64,000 bases of DNA from Phoenix dactylifera (lineage: Eukaryota; Streptophyta; Magnoliopsida; Arecales; Arecaceae): the NCBI RefSeq assembly GCF_009389715.1, contig NC_052397.1, forward strand, positions 11,233,595 to 11,297,594, read 5' to 3'. The notes beneath the pieces were generated by a model that made no database searches, was not told the origin of the DNA, and saw nothing but the letters and a program-made list of their open reading frames with translations. Below are positions 1 to 11,526 of the stretch, one piece after another (within the stretch, counting starts at the first letter, position 1; each line of letters starts with the position of its first letter). The position numbers and the translations under genes were made by a program.

Positions 1-90
1 CAACCTCGGGTCCAACACTTGAAGGTCTTCACCAATTACCAACTAGTAGTGGGATAGGTTTGAGGAGATATCGGAGCAAGGTCCCCGATT

Positions 91-1420
91 ATGGAAAGAT
101 ACTTGCAGAAAGTTCGAGAAGCCTCCTCGGCCTTTGAAGCGATTGAGATTTTGCAAATCCCAAGGTCAGAAAATGCATGGGCCGACCTGTTGTCGATGTT
201 GGCTACCTCAGACTACTCCGACCTCCATCAAGCCACCTACCTTGACGTGCTCGATCACCCAAGCATTGAGGAGAACCAATTTATATGCTGCAAGCCAATC
301 TCGAGCCCAACCGGATGGACATGATCATGGACTACCTCAAAGATGGCAAACTTCCGCAGGAGCGGCGAGGGGCACATTAGCTGAAGAGTTAGCCTGCATG
401 CTATGTCCTGCTAAAGAAAAATCTCTATAAGAAGCCAATTATACACTGCGCGAAGTTCATGAAGGAATCTACAGAAGCCACCTAGGCAGCAGAATACTGG
501 CCTACAAGATTCTACGTCAAGGCTACTATTGGCCAAACGTTCAAAAGGATGCCACGAACTTTATGAGAAAGTGCGACTGATTCTAGATACACGCCAACAT
601 CCAATGACAACAGTCTGTGTCCCTCTCCCCAATCAATGCACCCTAATTGTTCACCCATTGGGGGATGGACATATGGGGACCATTCCATCATACAGCTGGA
701 TAGAGAAAGCTTCTGATAGTGGCCATCGACTGCTTCACCAAATGGGTCGAGGCCAAGCCTCTAGCTCACATCACCGAGGAGAAGGCTCGGGGCTTTGTAT
801 GGAAGCAGGTCATATGCCACTTTGGTCTTCCCCATGCTATCATCACTGACAACGAGAAGCAATTCAACAACACCCGCTTTAGAGCATTCTGCACCGACCT
901 ACACATTGAGCACCACTTCACCTTGATGGAATATCTCCAATCAAATGGAGAGGCTGAAGTAACCAATCAAACATTTTTGCAGGGATTGAAGATGCAACTG
1001 GACAGGGCTAAAAGACTCTAGGCTGACGAGCTCTACAATATCCTCTAGCCCTACCGAACCACACCTCGAACTCTGATGGGAGAGACGCCTTTTGCTCTCA
1101 CGTGTGGGGTCAAGGCTATGATCCCAGTGGAGATCGGACTACCATCGCACTGGGTAGACTTTCTGGAGGAGCAGGAGAACTCAGAGCATCTACAAGTCAA
1201 CCTTGACCTGTTGAAGGAACTAGAAAATGAGCTTGGATCTACATGGCTACCTACCAGCACCGAGTAGCCCAACATTACAATTCTCGGATGAAAGTTAAGC
1301 TCTTCCGGCCTAGGAACCTGGTATTAAGGAAGGCTGAAGTCTCCCAGCCAACCGAGTGAGGCAAAATCTCACCTAATTGGAGGGACATACAAAATATCCA
1401 GTGTCGTCCGACCTCGAGCT
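91..1420 (+). pseudogene. gypsy RNase H end and integrase, broken
   Basis: The first segment (91-324) ends an RNase H domain, with the typical phrase IPRSENAWADLLSMLAT. From about 460 a zinc-finger-like region and a GYYWP motif start the integrase. The core follows at 719-1021, with the phrase AIDCFTKWVEAKPLAHITEE, then AIITDNEKQF, then SNGEAEVTNQ, so the three acidic catalytic positions (D, D, E) are all visible. A C-terminal part continues at 1076-1267. In-frame stops near 580, 1020, 1050 and 1265, together with frame shifts, break the reading frame. It is an old copy in the genome. The integrase identity is secure; the exact lineage is not. Confidence 0.85.
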
Positions 1421-1587
1421 TATCATCTCAAATATTTAGATGGGACAACCATTCCTCGGATGTAAAATTATGCCACCTCCAGATGTACCATGAATAAAGC
1501 TCGACAGAGCGATGTTATAAGTTGAAATTATCTAATAAGATCTCCTGCTCTGTCCCTCTTGAAGAAAGCATTCTATGGTGGTTGCTA

Positions 1588-2036
1588 GAAGATTGGTCCC
1601 TACGCTAAAGGTTTGACGTGCCAACCGACCTCGCTAGGTCGAAAACGGTCCAAGCAGAAGATTGGCTCCTACCCTGAAGGCTTGACGTGTCAACTAACCT
1701 CTTTAGATCAAAAGTGGCCCAAGTAGAAGACTGGCCCCAGCACCGAAAGCTCGGCATGCCAACCACCTCTTTAGGTAGAAAATGGCCGAACCAGAAGGCC
1801 GACCCCTGCATCGAAGGCTCCGCATGCCAAGTGACCTCAATAAGTCGAAAATAGTTTGAGCAGAAGGTTGACCCCCACGCCGAAGGCTCGGCGTGCCAAC
1901 TGACCTCTCAAGTTCAAAATTATCCCAAGCAGAAAATCCACCCTAGCACCGAAGGATCGGCCTACCAACCGACCTCTTTAGGTCGAAAACGGCCCAAGCA
2001 GAAGGCTGCCTCGTGCACCGAAGGTCAAAAATGGGA
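1588..2036 (+). repeat. 69-bp tandem repeat array, about 6.5 copies
   Basis: Copies start at 1588, 1657, 1726, 1794, 1863, 1932 and 2001. Each begins GAAG or GAAA and contains a CCGAAGGCTCGGC-like core and an ACCTCTTTAGGTCGAAAA-like block. All full copies are 69 bp except one of 68 bp, and the last is partial. The array sits between the integrase and the 3' LTR of the gypsy element. Tat-lineage elements are known for tandem repeats in this region. Confidence 0.85.
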
Positions 2037-2280
2037 GAAATCTTGAGAAGTTGTTAAAATTGCAACACCAATCCCACGACTGGTCTCCTATCTAGCCAAC
2101 CTGATGTCCTCATTGACAAGGGAGGCGCATCAAAGTGGCTAGGAACCAATCAACAGTGAGCATAATTGCCATACACAGAAGCACTATAAGCACAAACAGG
2201 AACGGAAACAAAAAAAAAAAAAAGAGGACGAAGTGAAAGAGATAGTCTATATTCATTATTCAAGTTATAGTGGAGGCTAT

Positions 2281-2917
2281 TGATACTCCTCCAAACTGGC
2301 TACAGCTCACCAGAAGGTCCAACTAATTAAAACACACAACGATGCCAATACGTGGTGGATCGAAAGCGGCTACTAGGCGAGCCCAGCGCCATACTGTCAA
2401 GCTTGCATATCAAGAGCTCTCCACAGTCAGCCGCATCCTAATTAGAGGACCCAGTGAACATCAAGATCTCACCAATGTGACAAGCAGGACGTCATCCACG
2501 TGCAAAGTATTTACGCTCGATGTCTAAGTCGTACTTAAGCCAGTCACTTCTAGTCGACCCACATGTTCTAATTCTTCAGTGGTAGGTAGGCTCCTCCACC
2601 GGACATACACAAAAAGGGGGCAAAGGAGGTAAGCAAGAAGAACACCCTAATAGTCTAAAAGAAAACCTCCTCCTATCCCTTGATTACCATACTAACTTAA
2701 GCATTGGAGGGTCTTCCATCGGATACGTATGAGCCAGAGGACTTCTTTGGTATGTGCTATTTTAGGTCGGAGTGCTGCCATCTGACGAGGATCTCGACTG
2801 CAGCGACTGAGCACCGCTTACCTTCTCTAATTTCAACCAAAGAAGCCAACCACCGAGCTCTCTAGCGTCGTCATGTTTCTCGCCGCGGTGCCTAGGGCCA
2901 GTCAATTCTTAGCTACA
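2281..2917 (+). repeat. LTR copy 1 of gypsy element
   Basis: It starts TGATACTCCTCC directly after a purine-rich tract and ends near CTACA at 2917. The body is shared with 4065-4680: the block with the GGAGGGTCTTCC motif after a run of pyrimidines (about 2705-2720, matching 4488-4503) marks the usual R/U5 area of such LTRs. It serves as the 3' LTR of the element to its left. The ends were set by comparing the two copies by eye. Confidence 0.7.
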
Positions 2918-4064
2918 GTAGCTATAAACCAACTCAATGCATTTTTACCCAAGAATGAAAAATCGAGTTATCCATACAAAAGCATGGGCAATCTGATGGT
3001 GACCGAACTTTCTGTAGACTACAACATCTAGGAGTCCCACTGTTGTTTCCCGCCACAGCTTCCTCGAAGGACGACACGATGGTCCCTAACCTAGGTCCTT
3101 CAGCGAGGACTCAACCACTTCAAATCCCGTGATAGTAGAAGACTCGTATCCTAAGGAACAAGCATCCTTGCCCTTGTCCTCCATGGCACATGGAGACATG
3201 CTTTCCGATCCCACTGCTGACCCAATGGGCTTATGATGCCTTTTCGATCCCATTAAAAGGCGAATCTCATTTCATTTATAGGCGAAGATCCACCATAAGA
3301 ATCGAAGCACCCAAGCTTCGATTAAAGGATGCGTGTCTAACCCCAGCCGGGCTACATTCAATTTTGGGAAATCTTAAGAGCCCCACCTGCGTCGGCAACA
3401 TTTTTGAGATTACCTCCTTACTGAAGTTTGAGCCTTACTGAGGAAAGGCGCATCGGCCCTAGCCATAGGTCAGCATGAGGACGCATGCAACTTTCAAGGG
3501 AACGACTGGATCCTATCCCGCGACAACTGCCAAGTAGGAACCATCACATCACCGAGGTAGGAACCTTGGCAACCATCTTAAGAAATGAAAGGCAACTGTC
3601 GAGAAGAAACCGTGCATCACCAAGATGGGAACCTCGACAACCATCCCGAGAAACAAATAGTCTAATAGCAAGATTACCGAGTAGCTTTGCATCTGACCAA
3701 ACAACCCTTCAGATGAAAAGTGCATCAGTTCAAATCGAGTCATCAAGTAAATAAAAAGTGAGCAGACTTTCATTTCTTTCATCGGAAAAAAGAAGAGAAG
3801 TACAAAACAACGGCTCACAACCGAGCCAACACAAAAAGAAAAAGAGAAGAAGAAAAAAAAGAGACCAACAATGGCAAATACAATCATTCATCTCTCGTCC
3901 GAGCACTCGCTTGAGAAGGCATTTTATTAAGGCTGCATCCTCCTTGGCGATTTTTATTAAGCTGCATCCTCCTTAATGATTTTTATTAAAGCTGCACTTC
4001 TGGAAAAACTACTTCCGCAGCCCGAGCAGGATAGCTCGGCTCAGTTGTGGAAGTAGGGAAAAAA
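2918..4064 (+). mobile_element. Internal gypsy-like segment between two LTRs
   Basis: This 1.15-kb piece lies between two related LTRs in the same orientation. I see no clear primer site after the left LTR and no recognisable pol. A Pro/Ser-rich stretch near 3100-3230 could be a gag remnant. Imperfect local duplications occur near 3535-3655 and 3925-3995 (the block GCATCCTCCTTRRYGATTTTTATTAA repeats). A purine-rich tract (GTGGAAGTAGGGAAAAAA) ends next to 4065, as expected of a polypurine tract before an LTR. It is probably a deleted internal region. Confidence 0.5.
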
Positions 4065-4680
4065 TGAATGCTTACAAACCGGCTACAACTCACCAGAAAG
4101 ACCAACGAATTAAAACACGCCACGACACCAACACGTGGTTGATCGGGAGCAGCCACTGGGTGGGCCCAATGCCATACCGCCGAGCTTACATATCAAGGGC
4201 TCCCCATAATTAGCCTTATCCTAACCGAGGGACCCAGTGATCATGGAGATCCCACCAATATGATAAGTAGGACATCAACCGTAGGCGAAGTATTCACGCT
4301 CGATATACAAGTTGTACTCAAGCCAGTCACTTTTGGTCGCCTACATGCCCTCATTCTTTGATGGTAGGTAGGCTCCTCCGCCTGACATATACAAAAGGTA
4401 GGGCAGAGGAGGTAAGTAAGAAGAACACCCTAATAGACCGAAAGATAACCTCCTCCTATTTCCTGATTACCACACTGATTTAGGTATCGGAGGGTCTTCC
4501 GTTGGATATCTTTCGGCTAGAGGACTTCTTTGCTTTGTGTTGTTTTATCCGAGAAGAATTTTGGTTACAACGACTGAGCGTCGCTCGCCTTCTCCATCTT
4601 CGATCAGAGCAGCCGATCACCGAGCTCTTTAGCAACATTATGCTTCTTGCCATTGTGCCTAGGGCAGTCAGTTCTCCACA
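4065..4680 (+). repeat. LTR copy 2 of gypsy element
   Basis: It is related to 2281-2917 over its whole length, starting TGAATGCTTACAAACC and ending CTCCACA. The two copies have diverged visibly, with many substitutions and a net length difference of about 20 bp, so the arrangement is old. Confidence 0.7.
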
Positions 4681-4999
4681 ACAACAAATTCTTTTATGAT
4701 TTATATTGTCATGCTCTTTTTAAAAGAATGAACTTTTTGATCTTCTATTTAGAGAAACACTATGTTGGACAAACAAATCCCATATACGAGCGTCATACTT
4801 CGTCTTGGTTAGGTGAGATTTTAATTCAGGGAATGCCATTTGAATACTAATATGGTTTTATAACCCGTGCTGCTAAGTTCCAACCTTGCGCCAAAAAGTC
4901 AAGCACCGGCGGCACTCTTGTCGTCATCTTGCTGTCATTTTACACGCGGACACGACAACTAAGACAAGTCCTCAAGACTCTCAAACTCACATGGCCTCC

Positions 5000-5016
5000 A
5001 TATCCAATTATTTAAG
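5000..5016 (+). promoter_or_regulatory. Possible TATA-like box of the PLT gene
   Basis: The AT-rich stretch CCAATTATTTAAG lies about 105 bases upstream of the start codon at 5116 and is the best TATA-like candidate there. It is supported by position only. Confidence 0.3.
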
Positions 5017-5115
5017 CCATCATACTCTTGACAACAAGTCCAGTCCAGTCCCTAGCTCTACTAGCGCAGTATCTCTTCTCCTCCCTCAAAAGAAACGCAT
5101 CTCTACAGCAGAGAA

Positions 5116-6791
5116 ATGGATGACCAGAAAGCCAAGGCACCAGCAATTTCTGATCCTCCTCCCAATCAAACTTTAGCCTTGGAGAAGCCAAAGAAGCCTC
5201 CAAGAAACAAATACGCTTTGGCCTGTGCCACGCTTGCTTCGATGACCTCAATCCTCTTGGGTTATGGCAAGAATACTAGCTCTCTTAAGTGTGATGGTTA
5301 TGAAGTCAGCAGCAGTATTTTGCCGTTTCTATTACTAGTCTTTTCTAATTCTTCTACTACTTGTCTACAGATGGAGCGGTGATGAGTGGTGCTTCTGTTT
5401 TCATTCAAAAATACCTGAAAATAAATGATACCCAGGTCGAAATCCTCGCCGGCATCATCAGCCCGTTCGCCCTCGTCGGCTCCATCGCCGCAGGCCGGAC
5501 CTCCGACTGGATTGGCCGCCGCTACACAATTATCTTCGCGGCTGCCATCTTCTTCGCCGGGGCCCTTCTAATGGGCCTCGCCCCAAACTACGCCATCCTC
5601 ATGGTCGGCCGCCTTGTTGCCGGCGTTGGCGTCGGCTACGCTCTCATGATCGCCCCCGTCTACACCGCCGAGATCGCCCCCACCTCGTCCCGCGGCTTCC
5701 TCACGTCCTTCCCGGAGGTATTCATCAACACCGGCGTCCTCCTCGGCTACGTCTCCAACTTCGCCTTTGCCAAGCTGCCGGATCGCCTCAACTGGCGCAT
5801 TATGTTCTGCGTGGGTGCGGTGCCGCCGATCTTCCTAGCCATTGCTGTCCTCGCCATGCCCGAGTCGCCCCGGTGGCTCGTCATGCAGGGCCGGCTTGGC
5901 GAGGCCAAACGGGTCCTCGCCAAGACCTCGGACACGCCGGAGGAAGCCCAACTCCGGCTCTTGGAGATCAAAGAGGCCGCTGGAATACCCGAAAACTGTA
6001 ACGACGAAGTCGTCGCAGTATCGAAGAAAAACCATGGCGAGGGCGTGTGGAAAGACCTGCTTCTCCGACCGACACCGTCGGTGCGCCGTATACTGATCGC
6101 CGCCATCGGACTGCAGTTCTTCCAGCAGGCTTCAGGCATCGACTCGGTGGTGTTGTACAGTCCTCGAGTGTTTGAGATGGCCGGGCTGAAGTCGGATACC
6201 AATTCCTTAGGCGCCACGGTGGCCGTCGGGTTCATGAAGACGGCGGCGATCTTGGTGGCGACGTTCTTGCTGGACCGTGTCGGGCGGCGGCCGTTGCTCC
6301 TAAGCAGCGCCGGAGGAATGGTTATTTCTCTCGTGATTCTTGCTTCCAGTTTGTCAGTTATCGAACACCATCCTCACGAGAAACTGACATGGGCGGCGGC
6401 GATGTCGATCGCGTCGGTGCTGACCTTCGTCGGCTCGTTCTCCATTGGCCTCGGGCCGATCGCGTGGGTGTACACCTCGGAGATCTTTCCGCTGAGGCTG
6501 AGGGCGCAGGGAGCGAGCTTGGGGACGGCCACCAACAGGATTGTGAGCGGGGTGATCACCATGACGTTTATATCGCTCTACAAGACGATTACCATAGCTG
6601 GGAGCTTCTTTCTTTATGCCGGGATTGCGGCGGCCGGGTGGATCTTCTTTTATTTCTTCTTGCCGGAGACGAGGGGAAGGAGTCTGGAGGACATGGAGGT
6701 GCTCTTCGGTAAGAAGCCGGAGGGTGGTGAAGGTGAGGCGGAAGTAGTGCACCGAGGTGGAGAAGATAGCAATGCGAAGACTGAAGTTTAA
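5116..6791 (+). CDS. Polyol/monosaccharide transporter (PLT family), two exons
   Basis: Exon 1 is 5116-5266 and exon 2 is 5371-6791, giving 523 codons, the usual PLT size. The protein is a 12-helix major facilitator sugar/polyol-proton symporter of the plasma membrane. Visible family marks are ILLGYD across the splice junction (residue 51), GRTSDWIGRR (92-101), PESPRWLV (214-221), QQASGIDSVVLYSPRVFE (302-319), DRVGRRPLLL (352-361), IAWVYTSEIFPLRLRAQG (414-431) and PETRGRSLEDME (482-493). The N-terminus is charged and cytosolic. Exon 2 is strongly GC-rich at third positions in its first half, as in many monocot genes. The frame is intact. The start is the first ATG that leaves exon 1 open. Its intron has a GC donor. 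The substrate (sorbitol, mannitol, inositol or hexoses) cannot be told from sequence. A polyadenylation signal lies at 6855. Confidence 0.93.
5267..5370 (+). other. GC-AG intron of the PLT gene
   Basis: This is a 104-base phase 1 intron. Splicing TATG|GCAAGA to CTACAG|ATGG restores the conserved LLGYD-GAVMSGA segment. The donor is GC rather than GT. A GT six bases upstream (GTTATG) would keep the frame but delete the conserved Gly-Tyr, and the next GT downstream (about 5289) breaks the frame. Confidence 0.8.
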
Positions 6792-6854
6792 CGCAATTAC
6801 TCTCTAATTACTTTGTTACTTGAACATTGCGAACAAGAATCATGATTAAAGAAA

Positions 6855-6860
6855 AATAAA
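6855..6860 (+). terminator. AATAAA polyadenylation signal of the PLT gene
   Basis: A canonical AATAAA lies 64 bases after the stop codon, a typical 3' UTR distance. Confidence 0.55.
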
Positions 6861-8549
6861 ACCGTAAAGCACTTGATGCAGGGTGCTTTATGTTCCATTT
6901 TATTAGTTTCCTTTCAGCTGATGCTAGAAAATGATTGTAATTAGCTCATCAAGTTCGGCTTGTTTGTTGTCCAGCCGAGCTCACAGCAACTCATATAATT
7001 ATGATAATTAAAATGATATAATTATACATGCATACATACATATTAAGCTGAATCTGTGTAAGTTAAATCTAGCTAGTTCCAACTTGGGTCATTTGTTAAT
7101 TGATCGAGATAAACGTGAGCCATATCTCATGGTGAAGATGAGCTAGTTCACGAGTGGCTTCCTCTGTTTGACGGTGGTCTAGCAAAGGAGCCAAGCAATC
7201 CTGAGTAGGTTAAATCGTGTGAAGAACAGATTAGTAAGGAGCCAGCCAAGAAAGAGGACAGCGGTCGATGGGAAGGTTTAGGCTGGCTTGGTTGGGCTGG
7301 CAAGTTGATGTGATTTCTGGACAGAGACTCGTTAATCATTTAGAGAACTGGGCTCACCAAAAAATCAAAAAAGGTGGGAGCATTGCATCATTGCTGTTGT
7401 CGAACATTTTCCTAACCATTGTGGTCCCCTTTTTTTTCACGTCCTTGGACGTTTTCCTAACCATAGGGGTAGCTTTTTTCATATCAAAAAGGTTGAAAAA
7501 ATAATAAAAGAATGCCCCCTTCTCTAGAGTAAATCATGTGGCCGGTGGATCCTAGTGAGTGTCATCCAAGTCCGTCAGATTCTCTGTCTTCGAATATTGG
7601 CCCATGGCCTGACCCAGATGGGATTAGATATTGTCCATGAGCCAGCCCATGTGCAACCCCCAGACCTGATTAATAATGTTGGCTTAATAACATATCTTTA
7701 CCGCATATTAGTGTATATTTCGATGATTTTAAGCTAATTATCTGTGGGAAATATTGAATTTGAGAAATTTGATGGACGCTTAAGATATTAAGTAATTTGT
7801 ATGGATGGAGCAGAACGAGATTGTTTAACTTATGTTTAGGCCGGAGGAGAGTCATCCTTTTTTATGTAATGCATGTGTGCGGACTAAGATTTTGTTTGGC
7901 ATTAGTATAAGTAGTAGAGCTTTTGTCTCTAGAATTTTAGATAGTGGAGCATTTAATAAAAAGTTATTTATTATTTGGTAACTATATTCGTTAAGTACTG
8001 TGAAGTTTTAATACATACTTGGTATTCTAATATTTTGGAATGATTTGAAAATTTGAAGGATTATTTTGAAAATTATTAAAGATGACAACATGTATGTGAG
8101 AATCTTCCAAACTTAAGGGGTCAAAATATAATTTTTTTTCTTTTTTTTTTCTGTTGCAAGACTATTTGCCCTTTTTGCAGAGTAACATTTAGTTTTCATG
8201 TGATTTTTTCGCACTCCTGAAAGTATCAAAAGACTAGGCCTCTATATCTACAAGAAGACATTAAAAAAAAAAAAGACTCTTAACACTTCGATATCCATTC
8301 CTTATTTCTTTCTCAATCTAGCCGGCCATGGTTATTAACCTCGACCTTTCCCTTCTTTATCTAATCTTATTCTCACATTATTCCTTCTCACCTACGCCCA
8401 TTCCCAAACCCCTCTCTATCTTCTTCTACTTCCCTTCCTCGAATGGCCACGTATCGGTCTATCCTTTTTTTTCCAAGGATTCCTTGGTTTACCAAATTTT
8501 GCTTTAGTGAAAACTTTTCTAGTTAGGATTTCTAAGCTCTAGTAAGGTC
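6861..8549. other. Intergenic, AT-rich; no gene seen
   Basis: The short open frames here (for example 7268-7504 and 7555-7737) have no recognisable similarity and low-complexity composition. I see no RNA gene and no paired repeats. Confidence 0.6.
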
Positions 8550-8871
8550 TGTAATAGTATAATTTTAGGGATCACGTAACAATTTGCATCATTCATAATA
8601 TTTTTTTTTATTAGCGTGATTCTGTATCGACTCATACTATTTTTTTTTTTATTAGCATGATCTTGCTAGAGTGATTTTAGGAATCACATAACAATTTGTA
8701 TCAGTCGATAATATTTTTCATTGTTAATATGATTCTATATCTATTTATATTATTTTTCTTGCATGGAGTCTATACACAAATATATATAACTCCGAGATGT
8801 ACCGAATATGATGGAACAGAAAAATAAAATTATTTTTCTCTCTCATTTTTTTTTAAAAAAATATTTTAACA
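8550..8871 (+). repeat. Left LTR of the small element
   Basis: A 322-base LTR ending in TTTTAACA. It contains an internal imperfect duplication of the block TTTTAGGRATCAC(G/A)TAACAATTTG (about 8560 and 8680). Confidence 0.8.
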
Positions 8872-9429
8872 TGGTATCAGAGCCACTGATCACCTAATCT
8901 ATCTCCACCATCTATTCCGCCTTTGTTATGGCTATCATTACTATGTCTAGAAGTTTTGAAGATCCCTATTGCCGATCTATTGATCTCTGTTTTCGGATGA
9001 ATCAACATCCAAAAATTTTCTATTTTTTGATGGATCTGCAGATCCTCTATTTTCCAATAAATCAATATTGATTTAATTAGTAGATCTGCATATCCTCTAT
9101 TTCTATTAGATTAATACCCAAAGATCCTTTGTTTTCTATGGGTCCGTATCTCCTCTCCACCGCTTTTCTCTTCAATATCAGATCTTCAGTTGTCTCTCCT
9201 CACCGTCGCTCGGCTTCTTTCTCTCCATCTTCGATTTTATTTGCTGCTTCTAGCACCTTCACCATCCAGTTAGAGGTCTCTTGCTTCTCTTCCATGGTGC
9301 TTCCGTATACGAGAATTATTGACCTTCGGTTGCCTTCTTTTCAAGCTTTATCCTTGCTGCAACTATCATCTTCTATATATTTTATCACTGCCAACTCATC
9401 AAACAAGTCAATTAACCACATCGACAAAC

Positions 9430-9690
9430 ATGTCAATTTGTCACATCAATTAGACATATCAGCCTGTCATATCAGCTTTTGAGTGGTTATGTCAATTTCT
9501 AATCCGCTACATTAGCCTCCAAGCTACTATAGTAGCTTGTGTTCTATCAAATCAGGCTTTATGCTGCCATGTTAGCTTTTGATCTACCATTATGTCAGTC
9601 TTTGAGTTACTATGTCAGCTTCTAGTTTATCATGTCAACTTCTGAGCTACTACTCTAGCTCTTTATCTAGTATGTCAGTATTTTGTTACA
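9430..9690 (+). repeat. Degenerate short tandem repeats around ATGTCAGCTT
   Basis: The phrases TGTCAGCTTNTGA and GAGCTACTATGTC recur many times at roughly 25-30 base spacing inside the small LTR element. The repeats are imperfect and carry no open frame of note. Confidence 0.6.
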
Positions 9691-9753
9691 TTCGTGATCC
9701 AGTTTTCAAACTTAAGTTGGCGCCTATAGTACCATCTTGAGTTTGAGGGAGAA

Positions 9754-10070
9754 TGTTAGTATAATTTTAGGAGTCACGTAACAACCTACATTGCCCGTAA
9801 TATTTTTCTTTATTAGCATGATTCTGTATTAACCTATATTATTTTTTTTATTAACATGATCTTGTTAGAGTGATTTTAGGGATCATATAACAACTTGTAT
9901 CAGTGAGTAATATTTACCATTGTTAGTGTGAATCTATATTATTTTATATTATTTTTTTTGTATGGAATTTGTATACAAATATATATAACCCCGAGATGCA
10001 CCAAATATGACAGAATAGAGATCTCGCTCGTTGTCTTTTGTTTTTCTCTTCTTCTGCAAATATTTTAACA
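9754..10070 (+). repeat. Right LTR of the small element
   Basis: A 317-base partner of 8550-8871, in the same orientation with the same ends. Confidence 0.8.
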
Positions 10071-11308
10071 GTTTGCATTTTCTTCCCCCTTTCTAATGAG
10101 GTAATTAGAGAGGAATCACTTAGTTACATGCATGAATAGCTACAACCCAAAATACTAGCAAGTTAAAGTCGATAAAGCAACAGGCAAAGGAAAATCATCT
10201 TTCCAACCTATGTTAATTCACCTCGTGTAGCAAGTTTTGCAGCTCACACTGCTGCTTGACTCCCTTTTCAGCAAATATATGTACAACTAAACATAGATTA
10301 AAGATATAGGCAAACACTAAAGATACAATCATATATGCATGGCTAGCTAGTGGAAGACTGCCTCTTATTTATACAAGAAATTGTGTTGAGTCGCCTTCTA
10401 GTTAAATAGCATTCGCCTATGGATTCTGAATGGCTAATGCATTTTACTTTCCTACAACGACATGCTTAGAGATGTTGCCAAGTAAGCATCCATGTCTTGC
10501 AGTCGACCTTGATGGTAATGAACAACAAATGTACCCTCTAGCCCTATCAAATTTCTCCTCAAGCACACCAATATGAGAGGGATACCATCTTACTAAAGAA
10601 GCAAGTCTTTAAGATTGGGTCAGAGTGGTGCCATGAGAGGGGTTACAGCATAGTGAGCCTTGAGGGAAACCAATTTGTAATAGTAAAGAGGGAAACTATT
10701 ACTATCAATGGCTTGCAGCCACACTCATTGCCTCCCTTGCATAAACCCGCAATGGTGCGGAGGAAGGACAGTTAAAGAAAAGAACTTGCAAATCTTTAGA
10801 CAATGCATGACATCAAGTGCAAGTGAGGTGACACAGTTATGTACTACTACTACTCAAAGCTGTAGCTAGATGACCACGAGCCAAACACCACAAGAAAAAT
10901 TGAAACATTTGGTGCACTTGCACTATCCAAACCAAATTCAAATGTGGTTCAATGGATGTGGGTCTGCATCATTTTTTGAATGGCTGATTTGCTACAAATT
11001 GGATATTGCAATTTGATTTGCCCCGATTGCCTACTTTTAGGCTGGACTGGCCTTGTGAGCCTTATTTCCTCCTCCCTTGACCTCCTCCTCTTTGACTAAC
11101 CTTCCTTTCGAGTCACACTAATCTTCATCATTATAATATGTGGAAATATTTTCGCAAAGATGAGCGATGAGGACAAGGAGATTATGGAGGAAGAGACAAC
11201 ATGGGTATCTCTCCAATGTGGAGATTTTAGAGACATGGATCACAGTTGCAAGATCACTAGAAGGATGTGGGAGACCGAGAGAATTGATTCTTTAGTTCTA
11301 ATCAATGT
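10071..11308. other. Intergenic, no gene seen
   Basis: No open frame with recognisable similarity. The frame at 11160-11543 runs across an LTR boundary and is not supported as a gene. Confidence 0.5.
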
Positions 11309-11526
11309 TATTGATCTAGTCAAAGTTTATCCAAACTGCCTAGCCTATATCTATAACTATTTTTTGTTGGAAAATAGTTCACTTGATGTAAAACTATCTG
11401 CTTGTTGTACTTCCATTTTAACCACATGCGGATTGCATGAGCAATTCTGTTTTGTGCTTATCTTTTTATATAAGGCATCTATAAATTCTCCTTCGGCATG
11501 GAGAGATTTAAATCCTGTCGCTGACA
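11309..11526 (+). repeat. Putative 5' LTR of the split copia element
   Basis: It matches 24473-24685 in the blocks TTGAYCTAGT, TTTATC, CCATTTTAACCA and TGCAYGAGCAATTC. A TATA-like TTTATATAAG lies near 11466. A primer-site-like sequence starts at 11527. The left edge is approximate. Confidence 0.6.

Larger units (their letters stand above)
1..2280 (+). mobile_element. Ty3/gypsy retrotransposon, 3' part of internal region (decayed)
   Basis: This is the 3' half of a gypsy-type element, truncated by the window edge. From left to right it has the end of the RNase H domain (about 91-230), a broken integrase (about 440-1270), a non-coding 3' region with a 69-bp tandem array (1588-2036), an A-rich stretch, a purine-rich tract ending in the bases just before 2281, and then an LTR. 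The order RNase H, integrase, 3' LTR is that of Ty3/gypsy and not copia. The wording of the integrase and the repeat-bearing 3' region resemble the Tat lineage, which is an inference. Several stop codons and frame changes show that it is not functional. Confidence 0.85.
8550..10070 (+). mobile_element. Small non-autonomous LTR retrotransposon (copia-type, TRIM-like)
   Basis: It has a left LTR at 8550-8871, a Met-tRNA primer site TGGTATCAGAGCC directly after it (from 8872), an 880-base internal part with no polyprotein, a purine tract (GTTTGAGGGAGAA) ending at 9753, and a right LTR at 9754-10070. The LTRs share their start (TGT(A)TAGTATAATTTTAGG), an inner TATATATAAC block and the end ATTTTAACA. 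The LTRs are clearly diverged, so the insertion is old. No clear target duplication was seen (AGGTC against GTTTG). It depended on enzymes from another element. Confidence 0.85.

Noticed and set aside
5747-6752. Long - strand and alternative + frames in the PLT exon
   Set aside because: They are shadows of the GC-rich PLT coding exon.
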